A stretch of DNA of 64,000 nt from Nonomuraea endophytica (GTDB lineage: Bacteria; Actinomycetota; Actinomycetes; Streptosporangiales; Streptosporangiaceae), in the NCBI RefSeq assembly GCF_014203235.1, contig NZ_JACHIN010000013.1, positions 124,001 to 188,000 of the forward strand, given 5' to 3'. Made by a program: the position numbers and the translations under genes. Below, one piece after another: positions 40,421-49,093 of the stretch. Under the pieces are notes generated by a model, which was given only the letters and a program-made list of their open reading frames with translations, ran no database searches and was not told the DNA's origin. Every line of letters starts with the position of its first letter. Positions within the stretch are counted from its first letter, which is position 1.

Positions 40421-41771
40421 TCCCGAAGTAGGCCACGAAGATGACCGAGACCACCCAGAGCAGCCACGGGATCTCCCGGAAGCGCCCGCGGGCCGCCTTG
40501 ATCAGCGTGTAGGCGATCACTCCGGCGCCGACGCCATTGGTGATCGAGTACGTGAACGGCATCAGCGCGATCGTCAGGAACGCCGGGATGGCCAGGTCCA
40601 GGTCCTCCCAGGGAACCTTGCGCGACTGCGTCATCATCAGCGCCCCGACCAGCACGAGCGCGGGCGTGGCCGCGGCGGGCGGCACCACGGCCGCCAGCGG
40701 CGTGAACAGCAGCGTCAGCCCCAGCAAAGCCCCGGTCGCGACGCTCGCCAGACCGGTACGCGCCCCTTCCCCGACCCCGGCAGCCGACTCCACGAAGACG
40801 GTGTTGGCCGAGGCGCTCATGGAGCCGCCCACGACGCCGGCGACGCCGTCCACGGTGAGGATGGCGCCGAGCCTGGGCACCCGGCCCTTCTCGTCGACCA
40901 GGCCCGCCTCGTCGCTGACCCCGATGATCGTGCCCATCGCGTCGAAGAATCCGGACAGCACCAGCGTGAACAGCACCACGGTCGCGGTGACCACGCCGGC
41001 CCGCGCGAAGCCGCCGAACACGTCGACCTGCCCGACCAGCCCGAAGTCGGGCGCCGCGACGAGCGACTCGGGCAGCCGGGGCACCACGATGCCCCAGGTC
41101 TTGGGGTCGATGACGGCCAGCGAGTTCACGATCACGGCGACGATCGTGGTGACGACGATGCTGATCAAGATGGCGCCCGGCGTCTTCCTGACGTACAGGA
41201 CGATCATGAGGAGCAGCCCGAAGCAGAAGACCGCCACGGGCCAGCCGGACAGGTGGCCGGTCGCGCCGAGCTGCACGGGCGTGCCGGTGCCGCGGCCCAC
41301 GAAACCGGCGTCCACGAGGCCGATCAGGGCGATGAACATGCCGATGCCGACGCTGATCGCGTGCTTGAGAGCCAGCGGGATCGCGTTCATGATCAGGGTG
41401 CGCAGCCCGGTCACGGCCAGGATGATGATCACGACGCCTTCGAGCACCACCAGGCCCATCGCCTGCGCCCAGGTCATGAACGGCGCCGCCTGGTAGGCCA
41501 CCACCGCGTTCAGCCCGAGCCCGGCCGCGAGGCCGAACGGCGCGTTTCCGGCCACGGCCATGAGCAGCGTGCAGATGGCGGCGGCCAGCGCCGTGGAGGT
41601 GGTGAGCTGGGCGATGGTGAGCTGCGCGCCGGTGACGTCCTTGGCGCCGCCCAGGATGATCGGGTTGAGCAGGATGATGTAGGCCATGGCCATGAACGTG
41701 GTGATGCCACCGCGTACCTCACGGCCTACGGTCGTCCCCCGCCCGGACAGCTCGAAGAAGCGGTCGAGCAC
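40392..41771 (-). CDS. Purine permease, AzgA/NCS2 family
   Basis: The 459 residues from GTG 41771 contain about 12-14 hydrophobic helices. Family blocks are REVRGGITTFMAMAYIILLNPIILGGAKD, GNAPFGLAAGLGLNAVVAY, LALKHAISVGIGMFIALIGL and GFFDAMGTIIGVSDEAGLVDEKG ... SASANTVFVESAAGVGEGARTGLASV. This is the AzgA (adenine/guanine/hypoxanthine) branch. It lies downstream of the EF-hand and xanthine dehydrogenase genes in the same orientation, consistent with uptake of purine bases for oxidation. Confidence 0.92.
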   Translation of the reverse strand: MLDRFFELSGRGTTVGREVRGGITTFMAMAYIILLNPIILGGAKDVTGAQLTIAQLTTSTALAAAICTLLMAVAGNAPFGLAAGLGLNAVVAYQAAPFMTWAQAMGLVVLEGVVIIILAVTGLRTLIMNAIPLALKHAISVGIGMFIALIGLVDAGFVGRGTGTPVQLGATGHLSGWPVAVFCFGLLLMIVLYVRKTPGAILISIVVTTIVAVIVNSLAVIDPKTWGIVVPRLPESLVAAPDFGLVGQVDVFGGFARAGVVTATVVLFTLVLSGFFDAMGTIIGVSDEAGLVDEKGRVPRLGAILTVDGVAGVVGGSMSASANTVFVESAAGVGEGARTGLASVATGALLGLTLLFTPLAAVVPPAAATPALVLVGALMMTQSRKVPWEDLDLAIPAFLTIALMPFTYSITNGVGAGVIAYTLIKAARGRFREIPWLLWVVSVIFVAYFGITALEGLFG

Positions 41772-41830
41772 AGCGGTCCCCCCTAGCGATCAAGGGGGAT
41801 TGCCGGTTGCCTACCCGGCGGGGGAGCCGG

Positions 41831-42064
41831 TCATGCCTTCTCGTGCCGTCCGCCGCCGACCATGGCGACGAACTCCTCCAGTCCGATGTGCCCGTCCCCG
41901 TCCTTGTCCGCCGATCTGATGAACAGCTCGATCTCGGTGTGGTCGAGGCCGTGCGTCCCCAGTGCCTCGTTGACCTTCCGGATCTCCTCGACGGTGATGA
42001 CGCCATCGCCGTCGGTGTCGAATCTGGCGAATTCTTCTCTCGCCTCAGCCTCGATGTTGCTCAT
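41831..42064 (-). CDS. EF-hand calcium-binding protein (calerythrin/CabA-like)
   Basis: 77 residues, MSNIEAEAREEFARF, with two canonical EF-hand loops: DTDGDGVITVEE and DKDGDGHIGLEE, separated by a helix-loop-helix as in small actinobacterial calmodulin-like proteins. Both loops keep Asp at 1, 3 and 5 and Glu at 12, so calcium binding is expected. The gene begins nine bases after the xanthine dehydrogenase stop and is probably co-transcribed, though a functional link is unknown. Confidence 0.93.
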   Translation of the reverse strand: MSNIEAEAREEFARFDTDGDGVITVEEIRKVNEALGTHGLDHTEIELFIRSADKDGDGHIGLEEFVAMVGGGRHEKA

Positions 42065-42073
42065 CCCGACAAC

Positions 42074-44272
42074 CTATAGGAGCGCTATCTCCTCGGGCCG
42101 GATCGGCACCCGCGCGAGGGCCAGGCCGGTCGCGTCGCGCACCGCCGCCGCGATCGCCGGCGTCGACGACAGCGTGGGCGGCTCACCCGCCCCCCTCAGC
42201 CCGTACGGCGCGGCCGGGTCGGCGTTCTCCAGGATCTCCAGCCGCATCGGCGGCATGTCGAGGATGGTGGGGATCAGGTAGTCGGTGAACGACGGGTTCA
42301 CCACGCGCCCGTCCCTGACCTGGATCTCCTCCATCAGCGCCAGCCCGAGCCCCTGCGCGGTGCCGCCGTGGATCTGCCCCTCCAGCGCGAGCGGGTTGAG
42401 TATCCGCCCGACGTCCTGCACCGCCGCCAGCTCCACCACCTTGACCAGCCCGAGCTCGACGTCCACGTCCACGACCGCCCGGTGCACGCACAGGGCGAGC
42501 TGGGTGTGCGAGTCGCCCTGCCCGGTCACCGGGTGCAGCGGGTACGTCGGCCGGTGCCGGTACTCCCTCGTCTCCTCGATCGGCCCGAACTTCTCCAGCG
42601 CCGCCCGCGCCTCCAGCCCCTGGAAGCGCGCCCGGACCGCCTCGCACGCCGCCTTCACCGCGCCGCCGGTGACGTACGACTGCCGCGAGGCGGACGACGA
42701 CCCCGCGGAGCCGACCGCCGTGTCCGCCGTGGCCACGGTGACGTCGTCGACGCCGAGCTCGGTCCTGGCGATCTGCGCCTGTACGGTCACCAGCCCCTGG
42801 CCCACCTCGGCGGCGGCGGTGTGCACGGTGACGTGCGGCTCGCCGTTGACCAGTTCGGCGCGGACCCTGGCCGTCGAGTAGTCGTCGAAGCCTTCGGAGA
42901 AGCAGATGTTCTTGATGCCGACGCCGTAGCCGACGCCCCGCCGTACCGACTCGCCGTGGGTGGTCTGTGAGACGCCGCCCGGCAGGTCGCGCAGGTCGGC
43001 GCGGTCGTCGGCGGCGGCGGGCAGCGGCATCGACTCCAGCGTGCGCAGCATGTCCGCCAGCGGGGCGGGCGCGTCGATGAGCTGGCCGGTGATGAGCCGC
43101 GAGCCCTGCGAGACGGCGTTGCGGACGCGGATCTCGACCGGCGACAGCCCGCAGGCGGCGGCCAGCTTGTCCATCTGCGACTCGTAGGCGTAGCACGCCT
43201 GCACGGCGCCGAAGCCGCGCATCGCCCCGCACGGCGGGTTGTTGGTGTAGACGCCGGTGGCGACCACCCGCACGTTCGGCACCTCGTACGGGCCGACGCC
43301 GAGCGAGGCCGCGTTGCCGACGACGGCGGGGGAGGAGGAGCAGTAGGCGCCGCCGTCCAGGAGGATCTCGGCCTTGACGTAGACCAGCTCGCCGTCGCGG
43401 GTGGCGCCGTGCTCGTAGCGCATCCAGGCCGGGTGGCGGTGGACGTGGCCGAAGAACGACTCCTCGCGCCCATAGGACATCTTGACCGGCCGGTTCAGGC
43501 GCAGCGCCAGCATGCACGCGTGGACCTGCATCGACAGGTCCTCCCTCGCGCCGAACGCGCCGCCGACGCCCGACAGCGTGAGCCGCACCCGCTCGGGCGG
43601 CAGGCCCAGGCAGGGGGCGAGCTGGTCGCGGTCGACGTGCAGCCACTGGGTGGCGATGTAGAGGTCGACGCCGCCCTCGCCGTCGGGCACCGCCAGCCCG
43701 GACTCCGGGCCGAGGAAGGCCTGGTCCTGCATGCCGACCTCGTACTCGCCGGTCACCACCACGTCGGCCTCGAACGTGTCGCCGACCGTGACGGGCTGCC
43801 TGCGCAGGATGTTCCCGCCCGGCTGCACGTGCGGCTGGCCGGGATCGTCGGCCGCCGCCCTCGGATCGGTGACCGCGGGGCGCAGCTCGTACTCGACGGA
43901 GATCGCCGCCGCCGCGCGCCGCGCCGTCTCCGGATGGTCGGCAGCCACCAGCGCCACCGGTTCGCCCTGGTAGCGCACCTGGTCGATGGCGAGCACCGGC
44001 TGGTCGTGGTGCTCCAGGCCGTAGAACTTCTCGCCCGGCACGTCCTCGTGCGTCAGCACCGCGTGCACGCCCGCCATCCGCAGCGCCGGGCCCACGTCGA
44101 TCGACCTGATCCAGGCCGAGGCGTGCGGGCTGCGCAGCGTCACGCCCCAGACCATGCCGTCCAGCCACAGGTCGGACGCATAAGCGAACTCGCCCGTCAC
44201 CTTCAGCGCGGCGTCGGGCCGTCGCGCGCTCTCACCGACGCCCTGCCGCGCCGTGCCGACCGTCTCCGTCAT
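42074..44272 (-). CDS. Xanthine dehydrogenase molybdopterin-binding subunit
   Basis: A 732-residue large subunit of the molybdenum hydroxylase family. The N-terminal hammerhead domain is YASDLWLDGMVWGVTLRSPHA. Molybdopterin contacts are TLSGVGGAFGAREDLSMQVHACMLA and GAMRGFGAVQACYAYE, then AAEVGQGLVTVQAQI and the C-terminal catalytic Glu region LRGAGEPPTLSSTPAI. The FAD and 2Fe-2S subunits normally encoded beside it are absent, so they must be elsewhere. It is divergent from a PucR regulator and upstream of a purine permease, which fits purine catabolism (hypoxanthine/xanthine to urate). Confidence 0.92.
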   Translation of the reverse strand: MTETVGTARQGVGESARRPDAALKVTGEFAYASDLWLDGMVWGVTLRSPHASAWIRSIDVGPALRMAGVHAVLTHEDVPGEKFYGLEHHDQPVLAIDQVRYQGEPVALVAADHPETARRAAAAISVEYELRPAVTDPRAAADDPGQPHVQPGGNILRRQPVTVGDTFEADVVVTGEYEVGMQDQAFLGPESGLAVPDGEGGVDLYIATQWLHVDRDQLAPCLGLPPERVRLTLSGVGGAFGAREDLSMQVHACMLALRLNRPVKMSYGREESFFGHVHRHPAWMRYEHGATRDGELVYVKAEILLDGGAYCSSSPAVVGNAASLGVGPYEVPNVRVVATGVYTNNPPCGAMRGFGAVQACYAYESQMDKLAAACGLSPVEIRVRNAVSQGSRLITGQLIDAPAPLADMLRTLESMPLPAAADDRADLRDLPGGVSQTTHGESVRRGVGYGVGIKNICFSEGFDDYSTARVRAELVNGEPHVTVHTAAAEVGQGLVTVQAQIARTELGVDDVTVATADTAVGSAGSSSASRQSYVTGGAVKAACEAVRARFQGLEARAALEKFGPIEETREYRHRPTYPLHPVTGQGDSHTQLALCVHRAVVDVDVELGLVKVVELAAVQDVGRILNPLALEGQIHGGTAQGLGLALMEEIQVRDGRVVNPSFTDYLIPTILDMPPMRLEILENADPAAPYGLRGAGEPPTLSSTPAIAAAVRDATGLALARVPIRPEEIALL

Positions 44273-44353
44273 CTTCCGAGTACAGCACCGGCCCGCGCGG
44301 GCGTCCTATGCGCGACAGGTGAAATCACGGTCAGCGGTTGGCGGGCACACTTG

Positions 44354-44359
44354 TATATT
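44354..44359 (+). promoter_or_regulatory. -10 element of a probable leaderless pucR transcript
   Basis: tatatt lies seven bases before the GTG start of the PucR gene in an otherwise GC-rich region. Transcription would begin at or within a base of the start codon, and no Shine-Dalgarno is present. No good -35 is seen at the right distance. Confidence 0.45.
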
Positions 44360-44366
44360 CCTCCAA

Positions 44367-45902
44367 GTGCGCATCAGTGAATTGCTGGCGATCCCGGAGC
44401 TACGCCTGAACCTGCTCACCGGCGACCCCTCCGCCGAGTTCGGCACCGTGCACATCACCGACCTGCCCGAGCCCGGCCGCTACCTGTCCGGCGGCGAGCT
44501 GGTGCTCACCGGCATGCTGTGGCGCCAGGGCCCCGGCGACTCGCCACGCTTCGTCGCCGCCTTGCGCGAGGCGGGCGTGGCCGCGCTCGGCGCCGGGCAG
44601 GCCTGGCTCGGCCACATCCCCGACGACCTCGTCGCCGCCTGCACCGCCGCCGGACTTCCGCTCATCGAGGTCCCCACCGCCGTCTCCTTCCGCACACTCA
44701 GCGAGATCGTCGTGCCGCGCCTGTCGGGCGACCTGCGCGAGGAACTCGGCCGCCACCGCCGCATCGTCGCCGCCGTCGCGGAAGGCGCCGACCTGCCCGA
44801 GCTCGTCGCCCTCACGGCCGCCGAGCTCGGCGTGACGGGCGCGGTCGTCTCCGCCTCAGGCGAACTGATCGCGGGCGCCCTCGAAGACCCGGCCTCCGAA
44901 GGAGATCCGGCCGCTGAAGGCGCCGCTCGGACCGAGGAGCCCGCCAGGGTACGGCTCGCGCGCGCCTACCTGGCCGCGCCCCGGCTGCCGTTCGTGACCG
45001 GCGGGCACACCGTCTTCGCCGTCGGCCGCGGCCATCGCGCCGCCGGATGGGCCCTGGCCTGCGACGGCGACCTGCTCGACCGGGCCGACCTCGGCTACGA
45101 GCTGGCCGCCTGCGTCGCGCTGGAACGTATCCGCCTGGACGCCGGCCGCCGGGTGGAGCGCCGGCTGGCCGGGCAGCTGATCGCCGCCGCCCTGGCCGAG
45201 AGCGACGCCGCCGAGCTCAACGCCGGGCTGCGTACCTGCGGGATCGACGCGGCGGAGCCGTACACCATCGTGAACGCCACCGCGACCGGCGCGCCCGGAC
45301 GCGACCCCGGCCCCGTGACACTCGGCGGCCAGGTGATCGAGGAGCTGCTCGGGCGCGAGGTCGTGGCCGCGGAGGGTCCGGACGGCGCGATCGCCGTCGT
45401 GCCCCTGCGCGGGAGGTCGGTGAGCGAGCTCGCCGACCGGCTGCGCGCGGGCATGGACGTGCTGTCGTCGCTGCCGGGCACCAGCGTGTGCGCCGGGCTC
45501 AGCAGCGCGCTGTCCGGCGCGGCCGGGCTGCGCGGCGGGGTGACGGAGTCCGGCCACGCCCGCCGGCTGGCCGAGACCCGCGGCGGCGGCGTCGTCACCA
45601 GCGCCGAGATCTACACGCACGGACTGTTGCTGGCCACCGTGCCCGCCGACATCAGCCGCTCGTTCGCCGCGAGCCTGCTGGGGCCGTTGCGCGACTACGA
45701 CCGCCGGCACCAGTCCGACCTGATGCACACGCTGGGAATCTTCCTCGACGCGGCCGGCTCGTGGCAGCTGTGCGCCGAGCATCTGCACGTGCACGTGAAC
45801 ACGGTCCGCTACCGGATCAAACGCATCGAGGACCTGACCGGCCGCGACCTGTCCACGATGCCGGACCGCGTCGACTTCTACCTCGCCCTGCGCGCCCCCT
45901 GA
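44367..45902 (+). CDS. pucR: PucR-family purine catabolism regulator
   Basis: The 511 residues from GTG 44367 start VRISELLAIPELRLNLLTG, the PucR N-terminal domain, with GGELVLTGMLW. A central CdaR-like GGDEF-fold segment and the C-terminal PucR helix-turn-helix (AEHLHVHVNTVRYRIKRIEDLTGRDL) complete it. Family members sense purine-catabolism intermediates or nitrogen status and control xanthine dehydrogenase operons. It is divergent from the xanthine dehydrogenase gene with a 94-bp shared region, so local control is very likely. Confidence 0.93.
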   Translation: MRISELLAIPELRLNLLTGDPSAEFGTVHITDLPEPGRYLSGGELVLTGMLWRQGPGDSPRFVAALREAGVAALGAGQAWLGHIPDDLVAACTAAGLPLIEVPTAVSFRTLSEIVVPRLSGDLREELGRHRRIVAAVAEGADLPELVALTAAELGVTGAVVSASGELIAGALEDPASEGDPAAEGAARTEEPARVRLARAYLAAPRLPFVTGGHTVFAVGRGHRAAGWALACDGDLLDRADLGYELAACVALERIRLDAGRRVERRLAGQLIAAALAESDAAELNAGLRTCGIDAAEPYTIVNATATGAPGRDPGPVTLGGQVIEELLGREVVAAEGPDGAIAVVPLRGRSVSELADRLRAGMDVLSSLPGTSVCAGLSSALSGAAGLRGGVTESGHARRLAETRGGGVVTSAEIYTHGLLLATVPADISRSFAASLLGPLRDYDRRHQSDLMHTLGIFLDAAGSWQLCAEHLHVHVNTVRYRIKRIEDLTGRDLSTMPDRVDFYLALRAP

Positions 45903-48716
45903 TCAGCCCGGGTCCACCGGCGCCATGCCGAGCTCACGGTAGACGGCGGCATGCTCCTGGCGTGCCTCGTCCGCCCACATGGAGTCGCCGAGCGTGCGGG
46001 AGACGAGCACTGCCTGTTCGGCGTGCTCCAGGGCGATGGCCGGTTGCCCCAGCTGACGGTGCGCCTGCGAGATGCGGATGAGAACGCGGACCTCGGCCAC
46101 GCGGTAGATCACCTGGTGGTTGAGCGCCAGGGCGCGGTGGAGGCCGCCCAGGGCGTCCCGCGGACGCTGCTCCTCCAGGGAGATCTCGCCGAGGATCATG
46201 TGGAGCGCCGCTTCGTGGTGGGCGTCGCCGTCGGTGACGGCGGCGTCCAGCGCCTCGTCGAGAGCTCTGACGGCCTCCTCGCGCCTGCCGAGGTAGCGAA
46301 GGGCATCACCCCGCATCATCTGGGCGTAGCGCATGCCGAGCCGCGAGCCGAGCTCGCGGGCGATCTCGAACTGCCGGGCGGCGTACTCGAGGGCGATCTC
46401 GTGGTTGCCCCACATGATGTGGATGTTCGCGAGGTTGCCGAGGGATCGTTGCTCGCTGAAGGCGTCGCCGGTCTGCCGGGCCAGGTTGAGCTCCAGCTCA
46501 CGGTGACGTACGGCCTCGGTGAGCAGGCCCCGATGGGCCAGCGTGAAAGCGAGGTGGCTGTGGGCGTGGCAGGCGAGGGAGCTGTCGTCCAGGCGGGTGG
46601 CCACCTCCAGGGCCTGCTCGTTGCAGGCCGACATCTCCGCCAGGCGGAACGTGCCGTACTGGAACCACTTGAGGGCGAACGCGAGCATAACCCCGAGCCT
46701 GGCGATCTCCTCGCCGTCGTCCGACATCGCCTGTTTCGCGGCGGCCAGGAGATTGGCCTCCTCGGCGAGCAGCCACTGCTGGGCCTGACCGGCGTCGCTC
46801 AGGGGCGCGGGGAGCGCCTCCAGGTCCGGGGCGGGCGCCAGCACCCGCTGGGGATTGGTCAGGGTGACGGCCCGGCGCGCCGTGACGACCAGGTACGTCA
46901 GGACCCTGACGACGGTCTCGCGCGCTCCCTCCGGTCGCAAGGTGGTCGCGAAGAGCCGGACGAGATCGTGCATCTGGAAGCGGTCGTCCTGGACCGGCTC
47001 CAGCAGGTGGACCTCGGCCAGCCGGTCGAGCGCCCCGCGAGCCGCGCCCTCCGGCCCGCCGAGCAGGGCGCCCGCGATCTGGGCGGTCACATCGGGCAGG
47101 TGAAGCACGCCGAGCAGCGCCAGCAGCCGCGCGGCGGCGCCGTCGCGCGGCCGCCCGGCGTCGCGCAGCGCGGTCCAGCTCGACTCCAGGCTGGACTGGA
47201 CCGCCATCCTGCCGATCTGGAGCTCGTCCAGCCGGGTCCGCTCGTCGCTCAGCCGCCCGGCCAGCGTGGCCATGCTCCACTCCGGCCGCTCCGCCAGCCG
47301 CGCCCCGGCGATGCGCAGGGCCAGCGGCAGGCCGCCGCACATGCGCGCCACCCGCGCGGCGTCGGCGGGCCGCGCCGCCACCCGCTCGGATCCGGCCAGC
47401 TTCGCCAGCATCGCCGACGAGTCCTCCGGGGAAAGGCCGGAGAGCACGAGCTGCTCGCAGTCGTCGCCGGCCGACAGCGTCTCGCGGCTGGTCACCAGAA
47501 CGGAGGTGCCGAGGGGCGTGGTGAGCAGGGGCAGGACCTGCTCCAGGCCGGCCGCGTCGTCGAGGACGATCAGCAGCCGCCTGCCGTCGATGTGGGTACG
47601 CCACAGCGCGGCCGCCTCGTCGAGATCGGCCGGGACGATCTGACCGGCGATGCCCACCGCACGCAGAAAGCGGCCGAACACGTCCATCGGCGACAGCGGT
47701 GCGATCTCCGGAGTCGCCCCGCGCAGGTTGACGAACAGCTGCCCGTCGGGGAAGCGCTCCTTGACCGCGTCGGCCAGGTGGACGGCCAGGGCGGACTTCC
47801 CCACCCCGGGCGGGCCGCAGATCGCGACGAACGGGTGGGGCGCCTCGCCGCCCTCGGGGGCGAGCAGCGACCGCAGCCGGACGATCTCCCCGGCCCTGCC
47901 CACGAAGCCGGACAACGGGCGGGGCAGCTCGCGCGGCACGCCGGGCCGGGGGACGTCCGTCCCGCGCAGGATGAGCTCGTGCGCGGCGCGCAAGCCCGCT
48001 CCGGGGTCGACGCCCAGCTCATCGGCCAGGACGCGCTGTCCGGCCACGAAGGACTCCAGCGCCTCCGCCTGCCTGCCGGCCTGGTGGAGCGCCAGCATGA
48101 GCAGCTCGCGGAGCCGTTCGTGTAAGGGGTGGTGCGCAACCGACTCCTGGAGCGCGGGCAGCGCGTCGTCCGGCCGGCCGAGCTGGAGCAGCGACTCCGC
48201 CCGGCGCTCGACCGCGGTCAGCTGAAGCTCGCCCAGCCGGGCCCGCTCGGCGTCGGCGAAGGGGCCGGGCACGCCGCTCAGCGGCGGTCCCTGCGGAAGT
48301 TCGAGGGCGCGCTCCAGAAGCGGGAGCGCTTCCGAGTGGCGGCCACCGCCCTGCAGCAGGCGTGCTTCTTCGAGGTGAAGGGCGAACAGGCGGGCGTCGA
48401 TCTGCCGCGGGTCGAGCCGGAGCTGGTAGGCGCGGTTGGCGGCGACGACGACGGACGCCCGCGCGCGGGGTGCGCGGGCGTCTTCGAGAACCCGGCGCAG
48501 GCCGGCGATGTAGGTGTAGATGCTCTGCTCGGCGCTGCGCGGCGGCTCGCCGTCCCACAGCCCGTCGACCAGGGCGCCGATGCCGACCGGCTGCGGCGCG
48601 TGGCAGGCCAGCATGGCCAGGACCGCTTGCTGCCGGGGTGGCCCCGGGTCGATGGCACCACGTGTCGTCGACCCGCCCACCAGCCCGAGAAGGCGGATGT
48701 GAACGTCTGAGCCCAC
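45903..48716 (-). CDS. AfsR/SARP-family regulator with NB-ARC and TPR domains (2)
   Basis: 937 residues from GTG 48716, which has a G-rich ribosome site. The architecture is the same as the gene at 37436-40420: DNA-binding domain (RLLGLVGGSTTRGAIDPGPPRQQAVLAMLACHAP ... QSIYTYIAGLRRVL), BTAD domain, NB-ARC with Walker A ICGPPGVGKSALAVHLA and Walker B RRLLIVLDDAAGL, and C-terminal TPRs. The two proteins align along their full length apart from the linker, which is longer in copy 1. They face each other in inverted orientation around the purine module. The stop lies 1 bp from the PucR stop (convergent). Confidence 0.93.
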   Translation of the reverse strand: MGSDVHIRLLGLVGGSTTRGAIDPGPPRQQAVLAMLACHAPQPVGIGALVDGLWDGEPPRSAEQSIYTYIAGLRRVLEDARAPRARASVVVAANRAYQLRLDPRQIDARLFALHLEEARLLQGGGRHSEALPLLERALELPQGPPLSGVPGPFADAERARLGELQLTAVERRAESLLQLGRPDDALPALQESVAHHPLHERLRELLMLALHQAGRQAEALESFVAGQRVLADELGVDPGAGLRAAHELILRGTDVPRPGVPRELPRPLSGFVGRAGEIVRLRSLLAPEGGEAPHPFVAICGPPGVGKSALAVHLADAVKERFPDGQLFVNLRGATPEIAPLSPMDVFGRFLRAVGIAGQIVPADLDEAAALWRTHIDGRRLLIVLDDAAGLEQVLPLLTTPLGTSVLVTSRETLSAGDDCEQLVLSGLSPEDSSAMLAKLAGSERVAARPADAARVARMCGGLPLALRIAGARLAERPEWSMATLAGRLSDERTRLDELQIGRMAVQSSLESSWTALRDAGRPRDGAAARLLALLGVLHLPDVTAQIAGALLGGPEGAARGALDRLAEVHLLEPVQDDRFQMHDLVRLFATTLRPEGARETVVRVLTYLVVTARRAVTLTNPQRVLAPAPDLEALPAPLSDAGQAQQWLLAEEANLLAAAKQAMSDDGEEIARLGVMLAFALKWFQYGTFRLAEMSACNEQALEVATRLDDSSLACHAHSHLAFTLAHRGLLTEAVRHRELELNLARQTGDAFSEQRSLGNLANIHIMWGNHEIALEYAARQFEIARELGSRLGMRYAQMMRGDALRYLGRREEAVRALDEALDAAVTDGDAHHEAALHMILGEISLEEQRPRDALGGLHRALALNHQVIYRVAEVRVLIRISQAHRQLGQPAIALEHAEQAVLVSRTLGDSMWADEARQEHAAVYRELGMAPVDPG

Positions 48717-48889
48717 TCGGATCCCCCCACCGCGTCGGAGCCTGGCGCCGAATGTAGGTGAAATATAGATGCGCGACCTAATCTGTCTGTACGGGGTGCG
48801 TGTGGGGGCGCATCAATGGGATCGGCGATCACGCCGCCCACTCACACAGAGTGCGGCTGAGCAAGTGGGTGGCGCAGCTGCCGATGCGG

Positions 48890-49033
48890 TCAGCAGCAGG
48901 AAGGAATGTCGTACCAGGCGCTGGTTGAGGGGATGGATGGCGATTCGGCATTGGCCGCCGTAGCATTGCCTCCAGCGACCGCAATGGTCGCAATCACTAC
49001 AGCTAGTGCGGACATGGCAAGACGCGTGCGCAT
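48890..49033 (-). CDS. 47-residue secreted peptide, candidate signalling pro-peptide
   Basis: Minus-strand ATG 49033 has a Shine-Dalgarno gggag eight bases upstream. The reading gives a textbook Sec signal: MRTRLAMSALAVVIATIAVA, then GGNATAANA with an A-x-A cleavage site. The mature part is 18 residues, ESPSIPSTSAWYDIPSCC. It is divergent from an XRE-TPR regulator 60 bp away, the arrangement of peptide/receptor (RRNPP-type) pairs. The C-terminal aromatic/Pro/Cys-Cys end could be processed to a short signal. An opposite-strand frame here (48906-49097) lacks a usable ribosome site. Codons are less GC-biased than in neighbours. Expression is unproven. Confidence 0.6.
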   Translation of the reverse strand: MRTRLAMSALAVVIATIAVAGGNATAANAESPSIPSTSAWYDIPSCC

Positions 49034-49057
49034 GGGGGGTTCTCCCTCGCCTGTGGG

Positions 49058-49075
49058 TGATACTGGGATCTATCA
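49058..49075. promoter_or_regulatory. Operator-like dyad between peptide and regulator genes
   Basis: tgata-N8-tatca, an 18-bp inverted repeat in the 60-bp divergent region. tatcat (49071-49076) could be the -10 of the XRE gene, and the mirrored tatcac (minus strand, about 49057-49062) the -10 of the peptide gene. A protein bound here would touch both promoters. A likely autoregulatory site of the XRE-TPR protein. Confidence 0.5.
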
Positions 49076-49093
49076 TTTCAGGGAGCGTCAGCG

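Noticed and set aside
45951-48125. A 724-codon open frame on the plus strand opposite the second AfsR-type gene, and similar long antisense frames (for example 1637-3352, 4200-5966, 28534-30381, 50722-52983).
   Set aside because: High G/C at third positions leaves few stops on the opposite strand. These frames have Arg/Gly/His-rich, domain-free translations, while the listed strand shows clear motifs.
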